Source: Arcobacter sp.
Lineage (GTDB): Bacteria; Campylobacterota; Campylobacteria; Campylobacterales; Arcobacteraceae
NCBI GenBank assembly: GCA_002869535.1
Contig: PKUK01000001.1
Location: forward strand, 186,001-250,000
Length of the DNA: 64,000 bases
Direction: 5' to 3'
In this document: positions 1-9,235 of the stretch, one piece after another
How positions within the stretch are numbered: the stretch's first letter is position 1
Layout of the letters: each line of letters starts with the position of its first letter
Made by a program: the position numbers and the translations under genes
Notes under the pieces: generated by a model
What the model was told of the DNA's origin: nothing
Databases searched by the model: none
The model's input: the letters and a program-made list of their open reading frames with translations, nothing else

Positions 1-2375
1 TATTATTAGAAGAGAATTTAAGAAAAGCAAATAATGACGAAGAAATAGAGTATATCATTGATCTATTTTTAAATAGAAAAAATCTTAAAATAAATTTTTA
101 TCCCTCACGAATTGTCATGCAAAATTTTAGTGGAATTTCTTCACTTGTTGATTTAGCATCAATGAGAGATATAGTTGCTAGATATGAAGGTGATGTAAAT
201 AAAGTAAATCCTACAGTAATGATAGACATTATACTTGATGACTCTTTATGTGAGAATATTGAAACAAAAGAGAAGTATAAATTTATAAAATGGGCAAAAA
301 GTAAATTTGAAAATGTTAGAGTAATCCCTCCTGGTTCACAACTTTGTCATCAAATAAATTTAGAGTACTTATCTACAATAATTCATCTAGAACAAAAGAA
401 TGGAAAAAATTATCTATTTCCTGAGACAATAGTAGGAACAAATAAAGATACTATAAGTATAAGTTCATTGGGTGTTTTAGCTTGTAAAATAGAAGGTGTT
501 AAATCAGAGTCAACAATATTTGGTTTTCCCTTATCTTTTAATCTACCCAAAGTATTGGGAATAGAGATAAAAGGAAAAGTAAATAAGACTGTAACATCAT
601 CAGATTTAATTTCAAATTTAATAAATAGTTTAAAAGAGTATACACTATTTGAAAAAATTGTAGAGTTTTATGGGGAGGGTGTTTGTGAACTAACATTAGA
701 AGATAGATTAACAATTTCAAATGTGGTTTATGAATATGGAGCAAAATCTTCTTTTTTCCCAATAGATAATAGAACCCTTCAGTATTATGATAACACTATG
801 GATAATAGTGATTTTTCTAAACTCGTAAAAATATATTTAGAAAAACAGAGTCTATTTTCTAAAAGCGATGTTTTATCTTACGATGAGACTATTGAGATAA
901 ATTTAGATTTAATAGAAGCTAGCATATATGAATCTAAAAAATCAGATGATAAAATTAGTATCAATGAGTTAAAAAACTTTCCATTACAAAATAGTGGAAT
1001 TAACCTAAATGATGGTGATATAGTATTATCAATAATATCTTCAAATTCAAATCCTTATTCTCTCATACATGTAGGACTTATAGCAAAAAAAGCTTATGAA
1101 TTAGGTATAAGAGCCAATGAGAGTATTAAGAAACTATTATTTACAACTTCACCCTTAGAAAGAGTATATTTAGAAAAACTTGATTTATTGAAATATTTAG
1201 AAAAACTAGGTTTTAATATTGTTGAAAATGATTATAACTTTAATGATTTCAATAAAAATATAGAAGAAGATATAAAAAGCAATAACTTAAATGTAGTTTC
1301 GCTTTATTGTGCAGATGAAAGGTATGAAGAGAATATTCCCTCTTTTATTAAATCAAACTATTATATGTCAGCATCTTTGATAATAGTATATACTTTAGCT
1401 AAAACAATAAAATGTAATATTTTAGATGACTGTATTGACATAGTAGAAAATAAAGAAATAAAGCTTGATGATATCTGGCCAAGTAATGAATTAGTTGTTG
1501 AGTATTTAAATAAGTTAGACTATAGTTTATATAAAGAGATTTATAAAAATATTTTTCAAGGTAATAAATATTGGCAAGAACTAGAAGTACAAGACACACC
1601 CACTTATACTTGGGATAAAGACTCTACATATATACAGGCTTCAAACTTTTTTAATAATGAATATATAGAAAAAATAGAGATAAAAAATGCAGGAAGTTTA
1701 GTGATTTTAGGAAATAACATTAGTACAGATAAAATCTCACCTTCAGAACAAATAGCTCTATATTCAGTTGCATCAAACTACTTAGAAGAAATAGGAGTAA
1801 AGTCATATGATTATAACTCTTTTAAAAGTAGAGAGGGAAATAGTGAAATTATGCTTAGAAGTATTTTTGATAGTGCAAATTTAAAAAATGAAATGGTTTC
1901 AAAAGAGGGTGGATACACAAAAGATTTTGAAGAGGATGAAATTGTCTCAATTTATGAACTCTCTAAACGATTTAAACAAAGAAATAGACCTTTGGTAATA
2001 TTTGCAGGAAAAGAATATGGAATTGGAGAGTCGAGGGATTGGGCTGTAAAAGGGATGAAACCTTTAGGGGTAAAGGCAATAGTTGCAAAGTCTTTTGACA
2101 AAGTTTATAGAGAAGATTTAATTGCCTTTGGAGTTTTGCCTTTGGAGTTTTTAGAAGATGAAGATTTTGAAGTGTTAAATTTAAGAGGTGATGAGGTTAT
2201 TGATATAGTTTTAGATGAAAACATAGAAGTAAATGCTTTAGCTAACTTAACAATTACTTCAAATAGAGCAGTTATCGAGACTAAATTAAAAGTTAGATTA
2301 GATACTAATGAAGAAATAAAGTATTATAAAAATAGCGGTATCTTGTCTTATTTATTAAAAACTATGCTTTCATAG
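1..2375 (+). CDS. Aconitase (AcnA/IRP-type) family protein, active site lost; 5' end outside window
   Basis: The reading frame is open to the left edge (first whole codon at position 3), and the residues before the ATG at 117 already match the family (PSRIVMQNFSG, like the usual ARVLMQDFTG), so the true start lies upstream. About 790 residues are visible; AcnA proteins are usually near 890. The fold is recognisable throughout: VIPPGSQLCHQINLEYL, a VEFYGEGVCELTL segment, and a C-terminal swivel domain with GKEYGIGESRDWA. The chemistry is not. The DH of the usual IDHS motif is DI, VGTDSHT reads VGTNKDT, SCTNTSNP reads SSNSNP, and the CTTC pair that completes the [4Fe-4S] site is replaced by residues without cysteine. 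Loss of all three cluster ligands means it is unlikely to be an aconitase or methylcitrate dehydratase. A binding or regulatory role is possible but only a guess. The gene is intact with no internal stop. Confidence 0.85.
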   Translation, partial: LLEENLRKANNDEEIEYIIDLFLNRKNLKINFYPSRIVMQNFSGISSLVDLASMRDIVARYEGDVNKVNPTVMIDIILDDSLCENIETKEKYKFIKWAKSKFENVRVIPPGSQLCHQINLEYLSTIIHLEQKNGKNYLFPETIVGTNKDTISISSLGVLACKIEGVKSESTIFGFPLSFNLPKVLGIEIKGKVNKTVTSSDLISNLINSLKEYTLFEKIVEFYGEGVCELTLEDRLTISNVVYEYGAKSSFFPIDNRTLQYYDNTMDNSDFSKLVKIYLEKQSLFSKSDVLSYDETIEINLDLIEASIYESKKSDDKISINELKNFPLQNSGINLNDGDIVLSIISSNSNPYSLIHVGLIAKKAYELGIRANESIKKLLFTTSPLERVYLEKLDLLKYLEKLGFNIVENDYNFNDFNKNIEEDIKSNNLNVVSLYCADERYEENIPSFIKSNYYMSASLIIVYTLAKTIKCNILDDCIDIVENKEIKLDDIWPSNELVVEYLNKLDYSLYKEIYKNIFQGNKYWQELEVQDTPTYTWDKDSTYIQASNFFNNEYIEKIEIKNAGSLVILGNNISTDKISPSEQIALYSVASNYLEEIGVKSYDYNSFKSREGNSEIMLRSIFDSANLKNEMVSKEGGYTKDFEEDEIVSIYELSKRFKQRNRPLVIFAGKEYGIGESRDWAVKGMKPLGVKAIVAKSFDKVYREDLIAFGVLPLEFLEDEDFEVLNLRGDEVIDIVLDENIEVNALANLTITSNRAVIETKLKVRLDTNEEIKYYKNSGILSYLLKTMLS

Positions 2376-2443
2376 ATAAATATAAGTCAAATAAAGCTAA
2401 ATAATAATAAAGTACAAATAAATTATTAATAGGATTCTTATAT

Positions 2444-3673
2444 ATGTCATTTTCTAAATTAAATTTATCAGATAAGTTAAATATTTCACTTAAAGAGAAT
2501 GAATATACCACTCCTACTGCTATTCAAGAAAAAGTTATTCCATTAGTCTTAGAACACAAAGATATTATGGCAAAAGCACAAACAGGAAGTGGTAAAACTG
2601 CAAGTTTTGTATTACATATTTTAAATCTTTGGGCAAATAAGAGATATGAAGGAAAAGCAAAAATTAGATGTTTAGTATTAACACCCACAAGAGAATTAGC
2701 CCTACAAGTATGTGAATCTTTTAATCTTTTTAGTAAATATTTACATAAAAAGCCCAAGCTTGTAAGTGTAATTGGTGGAGAGAGTATCGGTGAGCAACTT
2801 TTAGATATACAAAAAGGGTGTGATATTGTAGTTGCAACAACTGGAAGATTACTTGATATCTTAAAGAAAAAACAGATAAATTTATCAACTCTTGAATTTT
2901 TAGTTTTAGATGAAGCAGATAAGATGCTTGATTTTGGCTTTGAAGAGGAGTTAGAGCTTTTATTAGACTCTTTACCAAAACAGCGCCAAAATCTTCTTTT
3001 TTCTGCAACTTATCCTCCTAAGATTTTAACTATTGCTTCAAAAATCACGCAAAATGCTATTGAGGTTTCTATTGAAAGTGAACAAACTACAGTAGAGACA
3101 ATTAATCAAAGAGTAATAGAAGTAAACAAAGAGAATAGAAGTGCTTTGCTTAGACATCTAATAAAAGAAGAGAACTTTGAACAAGTCCTAGTTTTTATGG
3201 CAAATAAACGTTCTTGTGATAATTTGGCTTTTAAGTTTAGAAAATATGGATTTGAAGCAGAATCTTTTCATGGTGATTTAATACAAGAAGAGAGAAATGA
3301 AACTTTAGCGGATTTTAAAAATAAAAAAATAAAAGTTTTATTTGCCACAGATATAGCCGCACGGGGACTTCATATAGATAATATCTCTTGTGTAGTGAAT
3401 TTTGATTTACCAAGAGCTGTGGCCGATTATATACATAGAATTGGAAGAACAGGAAGAGCTGGGAAGAGTGGAATTGCAGTCTCTTTTATCTGTCATGAAG
3501 ATAAAGAACATTTCTCTTTGATTGAAAAAAGAAGTGATATAAAGCTAACAAGGGAACAAATTGTAGGGTTTGAATTAACAGGAGAACCTATAGAGAAAAT
3601 AAAAGGACAAGCACCAATAAAAGGAAAAAGAAAAAGTAAAAAAGATAAATTAAGAGAGCAAAACTCTAAATAG
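2444..3673 (+). CDS. rhlE: DEAD-box RNA helicase, RhlE-like
   Basis: ATP-dependent RNA helicase of 409 residues that would unwind short RNA duplexes during RNA decay or ribosome assembly in the cytoplasm. All core motifs are present in order: AQTGSGKT (Walker A, near residue 45), PTRELALQV, TGRLLD, DEAD (near 155), SAT (near 187), and in the second RecA lobe ATDIAARGLHI and HRIGRTGRAG (near 330). The C-terminus is a short lysine/arginine-rich tail, as in RhlE-type proteins, and no DbpA RNA-binding domain is seen. The ATG is preceded by TAGGATT. The last 8 bases overlap the convergent permease gene. The family assignment is firm; the exact paralogue name is less so. Confidence 0.88.
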   Translation: MSFSKLNLSDKLNISLKENEYTTPTAIQEKVIPLVLEHKDIMAKAQTGSGKTASFVLHILNLWANKRYEGKAKIRCLVLTPTRELALQVCESFNLFSKYLHKKPKLVSVIGGESIGEQLLDIQKGCDIVVATTGRLLDILKKKQINLSTLEFLVLDEADKMLDFGFEEELELLLDSLPKQRQNLLFSATYPPKILTIASKITQNAIEVSIESEQTTVETINQRVIEVNKENRSALLRHLIKEENFEQVLVFMANKRSCDNLAFKFRKYGFEAESFHGDLIQEERNETLADFKNKKIKVLFATDIAARGLHIDNISCVVNFDLPRAVADYIHRIGRTGRAGKSGIAVSFICHEDKEHFSLIEKRSDIKLTREQIVGFELTGEPIEKIKGQAPIKGKRKSKKDKLREQNSK

Positions 3674-4400
3674 TTTTATATATCATGATTAAAAAAGTTA
3701 CTATATATAAAAATAAAACATATTTTTTATAAGATTTCATATTTATTTTGTTTTTCACTTTAATTCCCAAATAAACACCAAGTAGTGATGCAAGACCTAC
3801 GGTAAAGCCTTCGCTATAAAGCATATGCCCACTGTAACTTAAAGATATAAATCCTGCACTAGAAGAAAACATTACAAAAAATAGTCCTAAAGTAGTAGCT
3901 TTTTTTAGGTTGTAATTCATAAATCCAACTAAAATTGGGGTTATCATAATAGAACCACCAACACCAATACTCATGGCAATCATACCTACAATTGCACCTA
4001 TTAATATAAGTAGAAGTTTTGAATGTTTTTTTTCTTCTTTATTATGCTCAGCTGGTGTTATAAATAGTTTAATAATAGAGGCAAGTAGTATTACAATAAA
4101 TACATATTGTAAAGTCTTATTTGATAAGGCAGTTAATATAAAACCAGATGATAATCCTCCTAAAAAGCCACCAATACCTATTAGTAAACCATCAATAAGA
4201 AGACCTGATTGTTTTTTACTATTTAAAAAAGATCCAAAAACTGAGCTAAATACCATCTGCATAACAGATATGGCAATAGCTTCTTTCATAATAAATCCTG
4301 CCATTAGAAGTATTGGAACAAGGAGCATACCTCCACCAACACCAAAAAAACCAGATACAAATCCAGTAATTAGTCCAAATAACAGGAGTTCATATATCAT
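3666..4400 (-). CDS. TauE/SafE family membrane permease
   Basis: Inner-membrane protein of 244 residues with about eight hydrophobic segments. It has the family's two related halves, each with a glycine-rich loop after the first helix (GFVSGFFGVGGGMLLVPIL near the start and GMIAMSIGVGGSIMITPIL near residue 140). Relatives export or take up sulfite, sulfoacetate or other organosulfur anions; the substrate here cannot be read from sequence. The ATG shares its A with the TAA stop of cysE (TAATG), so it is probably translated by coupling within the cysE operon. Its position beside a cysteine-synthesis gene fits a sulfur role, which is inference. Confidence 0.85.
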   Translation of the reverse strand: MIYELLLFGLITGFVSGFFGVGGGMLLVPILLMAGFIMKEAIAISVMQMVFSSVFGSFLNSKKQSGLLIDGLLIGIGGFLGGLSSGFILTALSNKTLQYVFIVILLASIIKLFITPAEHNKEEKKHSKLLLILIGAIVGMIAMSIGVGGSIMITPILVGFMNYNLKKATTLGLFFVMFSSSAGFISLSYSGHMLYSEGFTVGLASLLGVYLGIKVKNKINMKSYKKYVLFLYIVTFLIMIYKTI

Positions 4401-5164
4401 TATTTAATAGAGTTCATTGCAGTAATAAATTTTTTATAGATTGATTCTAACTCATGGTCTTCATTACTTAAATAAATTCCATCATATTTTCTAACAGCAT
4501 GTTCTAACACAGCAACTCTTTTTAGTAAATATTCAAACATCTCTTTGTTGATATCTGGTAAATCTCCATGGTTAAGTCTTCCATTTTTATCATCTTTTTT
4601 GATGATTTTTGCAGGAACTCCTACTGCTGTAGAGTTTTTAGGCACATCACAAATTACTACTGAGTTTGCTCCAATTTTACTATTTTTTCCTATAGTTATA
4701 TTTCCTAAAATCTTTGCACCACTTCCTATAACTGAGTTAGCTTTTATAGTAGGGTGTCTTTTCCCTTTATTTAAACTAACTCCACCTAAAGTAACACCTT
4801 GATAAATAAGAACATCATCTTCTAGTATTGCTGTTTCCCCAATAACTACACCAATTCCGTGGTCAATAAATACTCTTCTTCCAATAGTAGCTGCTGGATG
4901 AATATCCATATTACAAAGAAATTGTGTTATTCCCATAATAATTCTTGCAGTGATTTTAAAATTCTTCTTATATAATTTATTTGCAATCCTATGATTAATT
5001 ACAGCCCAAACACCTGGGTAGTTGAAAAATAGTTCAATACTTGAATTTAAAGCAGGGTCATTTACCTTTGGAACTGAAAAGTCTTCTTTTATCTGTTGCC
5101 AAAGTGATATTTTTTCTTCTATTTCTACTTTATTATTTAATTCTGTATTTGTCTGATTATTCAT
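4400..5164 (-). CDS. cysE: Serine O-acetyltransferase
   Basis: Makes O-acetylserine from serine and acetyl-CoA, the first committed step of cysteine synthesis. It has 254 residues. An N-terminal helical region (FNYPGVWAVINHRIANKLY) is followed by the left-handed beta-helix hexapeptide domain: IHPAATIGRRVFIDHGIGVVIGETA with the catalytic Asp-His pair, the GGVSLNKGKRHPTI loop, and AVGVPAKII near the end of the helix. The tail of about 60 residues after that is longer than in many bacterial enzymes. It lies between speA, which it overlaps by 8 bases, and the TauE-type permease, which it touches by one base, so the three look co-transcribed. Confidence 0.93.
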   Translation of the reverse strand: MNNQTNTELNNKVEIEEKISLWQQIKEDFSVPKVNDPALNSSIELFFNYPGVWAVINHRIANKLYKKNFKITARIIMGITQFLCNMDIHPAATIGRRVFIDHGIGVVIGETAILEDDVLIYQGVTLGGVSLNKGKRHPTIKANSVIGSGAKILGNITIGKNSKIGANSVVICDVPKNSTAVGVPAKIIKKDDKNGRLNHGDLPDINKEMFEYLLKRVAVLEHAVRKYDGIYLSNEDHELESIYKKFITAMNSIK

Positions 5165-6962
5165 AATAACTCCATATTGTTTTTAAGTAAGTATTTTCAT
5201 TTAGATACTTTTTTAGATCCTTGTAAATTTCAGGGGCTAAGTTTTTACTTAAAATATTTTCTATCTCATTTGTATCATAATCAATATCATCAAGTACATC
5301 AATAGTTTTTTGTGATTCTAATATCTTTTCTAATACAACTTCTCCATCTTTAAAGACAATATTAACTTCTGTTGGGTGTGAAAATAGGTTGTGTTTCATT
5401 CCTAAAGTATCTTGATATGCACCAACATTAAAAAATGCTAAGAAATAATCTTCTTGATTTAAATTTATATCATGTAAATAAAGTGGTTTTTTAGCATCAA
5501 ATGGAATTTCTCCATCACTATCACAAGTTATATCCCATAGTGAAGCACTTCTTGTTGGTTTTTCATTTAGATGTGTTATTGGCATTACTGGAAACTCTTG
5601 GTCAATACCCCAATAATCTGGTAGTGATTGAAAAAGTGAGAAGTTTAATAGATACTTTTCTTGAATATTCTCATCAAGTCTTTTTAACTCTCCATAATCA
5701 TCAATTTCTAAAAGTGATATAGCCTTTTTAACTATTTGATGTGTTAGTATCTCCGCATTTGATCTATCTTGTAAATCAATATAACCTAAATCAAATAGTG
5801 TTAAAAGTGATTCCATATGATCCATACTATCGTGCATGTACTCATATGCAGTTTTCTTTTTTATATCTCTGTGTAAATAGAATAATTCTTGAATAAGTGG
5901 AGGGTTATTCTCTTTTAATTTTAAATGATGAAGTTCATATTCAGACGAAAAAAGTTCTAAAACAGGAGTAATAAGTACTGTTGATGCAGCTGAAATAAAT
6001 CTTCCTGATTCTGTGAAAATATTTGGTTCTTCAACACCTTTTTGTTTTGCTATATCTTTTATTGTAAATATAACATCATTTGCAAACTCACTTAAAGAGT
6101 AAAACCTTGTTCTTTCATAGGCATTATATTCAACTGCTAATCCACCACCAATATTTATTGATGATAATTTTCTTGCACCAAGGTTTTTTAGTTCAGCATA
6201 GATGTGCCCTGATTCTCTAAGTGCTTTTTTAAGTGGTTTTATAGAGTTCATAGCAGAACCTATATGAAAGTGAATCATTGTAAGATAATCAACAATATCA
6301 GTCTCCTCCATTAGTTCATAGGCCTCAAGGATTTCAGTAGATGTAAGACCAAATTTTGAGTTAATACCCCCACTTTTTGCCCATAATCCACTACCACCGC
6401 TATGTAGTCTTACTCTTAATCCAATATTTGGACACTCTAGTTTAGTCTCTTTTAAAACAGCAATAATCATCTCTAGTTCATTTAAACCCTCAATGATAAG
6501 TGTAATATTGTGTCCCATTTTTTTAGCAATAAATCCAAGATGAATCATCTCTTTATCTTTAAATCCATTTACAGTAATTGGAGAGCCAAGATTATTGTAT
6601 GTCATTGCAATGACAAGTTCCGCTTTACTTCCAGCTTCTAATCCATAATTGAACTTTTTGCCTTCTTTTAAAAGAGGGTGTATAAAGTTTGGTAATTGAT
6701 TCACTTTTAAAGGAAACACTGCATTAAATGTTCCTTTATAGTTGTACTCTTTAATACTTGCATTAAATACGTTATAGAGCGTATTAATCTGTTTTTTTGT
6801 TATATGTGGAAATCTTAAAAGCAAAGGACCTTTAAAGTCTTGCTTTCTAATATCTTTAACAATAGAGATTAACGATGGTTTACCATCAAAATTAACCTTA
6901 GCTAAGCCATCTTCAATTATAAAGTTATCATCACTCCAGATATCAATACCATAATCATTCAC
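5157..6962 (-). CDS. speA: Biosynthetic arginine decarboxylase
   Basis: PLP enzyme converting arginine to agmatine in polyamine synthesis; 601 residues, close to the usual 600-650. The alanine-racemase-like barrel shows FNAVFPLKVNQ with the PLP-binding lysine near residue 87, GLEAGSKAEL, the HFHIGSAMNSI segment and INIGGGLAVEY. The sheet domain carries FTESGRFISA and the C-terminal region has FFNVGAYQDTLGMKHNLF, which contains the family's second-subunit active-site segment. It starts 2 bases after hisS ends and overlaps cysE by 8 bases. It is typical of the biosynthetic (SpeA), not the acid-induced, class. Confidence 0.93.
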   Translation of the reverse strand: MNDYGIDIWSDDNFIIEDGLAKVNFDGKPSLISIVKDIRKQDFKGPLLLRFPHITKKQINTLYNVFNASIKEYNYKGTFNAVFPLKVNQLPNFIHPLLKEGKKFNYGLEAGSKAELVIAMTYNNLGSPITVNGFKDKEMIHLGFIAKKMGHNITLIIEGLNELEMIIAVLKETKLECPNIGLRVRLHSGGSGLWAKSGGINSKFGLTSTEILEAYELMEETDIVDYLTMIHFHIGSAMNSIKPLKKALRESGHIYAELKNLGARKLSSINIGGGLAVEYNAYERTRFYSLSEFANDVIFTIKDIAKQKGVEEPNIFTESGRFISAASTVLITPVLELFSSEYELHHLKLKENNPPLIQELFYLHRDIKKKTAYEYMHDSMDHMESLLTLFDLGYIDLQDRSNAEILTHQIVKKAISLLEIDDYGELKRLDENIQEKYLLNFSLFQSLPDYWGIDQEFPVMPITHLNEKPTRSASLWDITCDSDGEIPFDAKKPLYLHDINLNQEDYFLAFFNVGAYQDTLGMKHNLFSHPTEVNIVFKDGEVVLEKILESQKTIDVLDDIDYDTNEIENILSKNLAPEIYKDLKKYLNENTYLKTIWSYYE

Positions 6963-6964
6963 GA

Positions 6965-8188
6965 TTAAAAATCCTCTAATTTTAAATTTTTTTCTTCTTG
7001 AGTATCTATGTTTTTAACATAAATTGTTCCATTTTTTAGTTCATCTTCACCAACTAGTGCAACAATATTTGCTCCATGTTTTTCTGCTATTTTAAAATGT
7101 TTACCAAAACTTCTTGAACTGTATTCCATAATAGTTTTTGTTGTTTTTCTTTTTTCAATGGCAATTTTTGATAATGTATTTAAAGCATCTTCACTCATTG
7201 CACCTAAGTAGATTGTATCACTTTTTGTCTCTTTTTGTTTTATTAATTCAAGTAATCTTTCTATTCCAATTGCAAATCCAATTCCAGGAGTTGCTCTTCC
7301 TCCTAAAAACTCTACAAGTCTGTCATATCTTCCACCACCAGCAATTGCACTTTGTGCACCAATTTCATTTGAAGTAAATTCAAAGGCAGTTTGAGAATAG
7401 TAATCTAAACCTCGAACCAAGTTTGAATCTATAACATAAGATATATTATTAAAATCTAAAATCTCTTTTAGTTTTTCAAAATCACTATCACACTTTTCAC
7501 ATAAATTATCTGTGATTTTTGGAGCATCTACTAAGAGTGATTGGCATTTCTCATTTTTACAATCTAATACTCTAATAGGATTTGTTTCTATTCTTCTATT
7601 ACAGTCTTCACAAAGCTCAGTTCTTATATTGCTTAAAACTTTTACAAGGTTTTCTTTATATGTTGGCATACAAGTAGGGCAGCCAAGTGAATTTAACTGA
7701 AGAGTAAATCCAATTCCAAAGAAATCTAAAATCTCTTTTATCATCATAATTATATTTGCATCTTCATAAACTGAATCTATACCAAATACTTCACAACCAA
7801 ATTGATGAAACTCTCTTAGTCTTCCTTTTTGTGGTCTTTCGTATCTGAACATAGGCCCGTAGTAGTACCATTTATATGTTCCACCAGCTCTATCAAACTT
7901 GTTTTGTACAAAACTTCTTACAACTCCAGCCGTTCCTTCAGGTCTTAGACATACGTCATTTTTACCTTTATCTTCAAACTGGTACATCTCTTTATTAACT
8001 ATATCACTACTCTCTCCAACACTTCTTTTAAATAAAGCAGTCTCTTCTAAAATAGGAGTTTCTAAGTATGTAAACCCATAGTTTTTTGCTATTTTTGAAG
8101 CATTTTCTATAAAATATGTAAAAAGCTCACTATCTTTTCCTAAAATATCATTCATACCTCTTAGGCTTTGAATATTTTGTTTAGCCAT
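6965..8188 (-). CDS. hisS: Histidine-tRNA ligase
   Basis: Class II aminoacyl-tRNA synthetase charging tRNA-His. The start is placed at the ATG at 8188, giving 407 residues that begin MAKQNIQSLRGMNDILG, which aligns with the usual N-terminus. GAGGA lies about 8 bases before it, while the longer frame from 8215 would add nine residues without family support and run further into tmk. Motif 2 appears as GPMFRYERPQKGRLREFHQFG, the histidine-specific loops as LVRGLDYY and AGGGRYDRL, and motif 3 as GIGFAIGIERLL. A zinc-finger-like CxxC pair (LCEDC and LCEKC) sits in the insertion domain. The C-terminal anticodon-binding domain is complete. It overlaps tmk by 8 bases. Confidence 0.95.
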   Translation of the reverse strand: MAKQNIQSLRGMNDILGKDSELFTYFIENASKIAKNYGFTYLETPILEETALFKRSVGESSDIVNKEMYQFEDKGKNDVCLRPEGTAGVVRSFVQNKFDRAGGTYKWYYYGPMFRYERPQKGRLREFHQFGCEVFGIDSVYEDANIIMMIKEILDFFGIGFTLQLNSLGCPTCMPTYKENLVKVLSNIRTELCEDCNRRIETNPIRVLDCKNEKCQSLLVDAPKITDNLCEKCDSDFEKLKEILDFNNISYVIDSNLVRGLDYYSQTAFEFTSNEIGAQSAIAGGGRYDRLVEFLGGRATPGIGFAIGIERLLELIKQKETKSDTIYLGAMSEDALNTLSKIAIEKRKTTKTIMEYSSRSFGKHFKIAEKHGANIVALVGEDELKNGTIYVKNIDTQEEKNLKLEDF

Positions 8189-8747
8189 TAATAAAATCCT
8201 CAATTTTCTTTGCAATCTCTTCTATACTTAAACTAGCATCTATAAAAATATAATTTAAATCCAACATTTCAATAGTTTTTTTCATTCTATTTTGAATATC
8301 AATTAAATAATCAATTCCCCTTGATTCTATGGAGTCATTTGATTTATTACCTAATCTATTTGTCAACTCTTCTTTACTTAATTCTAGTAAAATAGTATGA
8401 GTAGGCAGGGTGTTTTCTGTAGCTATTAAATTTAATGTTGTAACAATTTCAATAGGTAAATTTGAAGCATAAGCAATACCTGAAATAACAGACCTATCTG
8501 AAATAACCATTTTATCTTTATTGGGTTTTATTACCTCTTCAATATGCTCAGCTCTATCAGCCAAAAATAAAAACATCTCAGCAACTTTTGATTTTGCTTC
8601 ACCATTGAGTGCCATTTCTCGCAGTTTTATACCTAGTTTTGTTGCACCGGGTTCTTTTGTAAAAATTGCATCAGAAAATTTTTGTGATAAAATATCAAGT
8701 TGTGTTGATTTTCCAGCTGTATCGATTCCTTCTATTACTACATACAT
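8181..8747 (-). CDS. tmk: Thymidylate kinase
   Basis: Phosphorylates dTMP to dTDP for DNA synthesis; 188 residues, slightly shorter than the usual 200-215. The P-loop is EGIDTAGKSTQ at the N-terminus, with T where G is more common. The DR motif is DRSVISGIAYAS, with TKEPGATKLG nearby for nucleotide binding. The lid region after residue 145 is short. It overlaps coaD by 10 bases upstream and hisS by 8 bases downstream, so it is part of the ubiX-coaD-tmk-hisS chain and probably depends on translational coupling. Confidence 0.93.
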   Translation of the reverse strand: MYVVIEGIDTAGKSTQLDILSQKFSDAIFTKEPGATKLGIKLREMALNGEAKSKVAEMFLFLADRAEHIEEVIKPNKDKMVISDRSVISGIAYASNLPIEIVTTLNLIATENTLPTHTILLELSKEELTNRLGNKSNDSIESRGIDYLIDIQNRMKKTIEMLDLNYIFIDASLSIEEIAKKIEDFING

Positions 8748-9235
8748 TTTAAAACCTCTTTTGGAACTAAGTGCTCAAACTTACCTTTATATAATATGAT
8801 TTCCCTAACAATTGTAGAACTTACAAAGGCATTTTCAAGTGTTGGCATAAGATATAAAGTCTCTATTTGTTTATTGATAGAAGCATTTGCATATCCCATT
8901 TGTAACTCATATTCAAAGTCACTAACGGCTCTTAAGCCTCTAATAATAGTTGTAATACTCAAGCTAGTAGCAAGGTCCACTAATAAAGTATCGAATCCAA
9001 CAACCTTTACTCCTGTAATATCTTTTGTAGCTTCTTTAGCAAACTCAACCCTTTTGTCGTGGGAAAACATTGGTTTTTTTCTTTCACTTTTTGCAACAGC
9101 AATAATAACTTCATCAAAAATATTTGCTGCTCTTTTTATAATATCCATATGACCATTTGTAATAGGGTCAAAGGTCCCTGAATATATGGCACTTTTGTAT
9201 GAAGATATTTGCTCTTTATTTTCTTTATTCATCAT
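8738..9235 (-). CDS. coaD: Phosphopantetheine adenylyltransferase
   Basis: Transfers AMP to 4'-phosphopantetheine, the penultimate step of coenzyme A synthesis. It has 165 residues with the nucleotidyltransferase signature SGTFDPITNGHMDII, the substrate-binding RGLRAVSDFEYELQM and a C-terminal SSTIVREI matching the second signature. The first ten residues before AIYSGTFD are not conserved in the family, so a slightly later start is possible. It overlaps ubiX by 11 bases and tmk by 10. Confidence 0.93.
   Translation of the reverse strand: MMNKENKEQISSYKSAIYSGTFDPITNGHMDIIKRAANIFDEVIIAVAKSERKKPMFSHDKRVEFAKEATKDITGVKVVGFDTLLVDLATSLSITTIIRGLRAVSDFEYELQMGYANASINKQIETLYLMPTLENAFVSSTIVREIILYKGKFEHLVPKEVLKCM

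Noticed and set aside
3973-4407. Protein on the plus strand opposite the TauE-type permease
   Set aside because: It is a shadow of the permease gene; codon pattern and family matches lie on the minus strand.
6965-8215. hisS starting at 8215
   Set aside because: The nine extra residues have no family match, and a good ribosome site fits the ATG at 8188.
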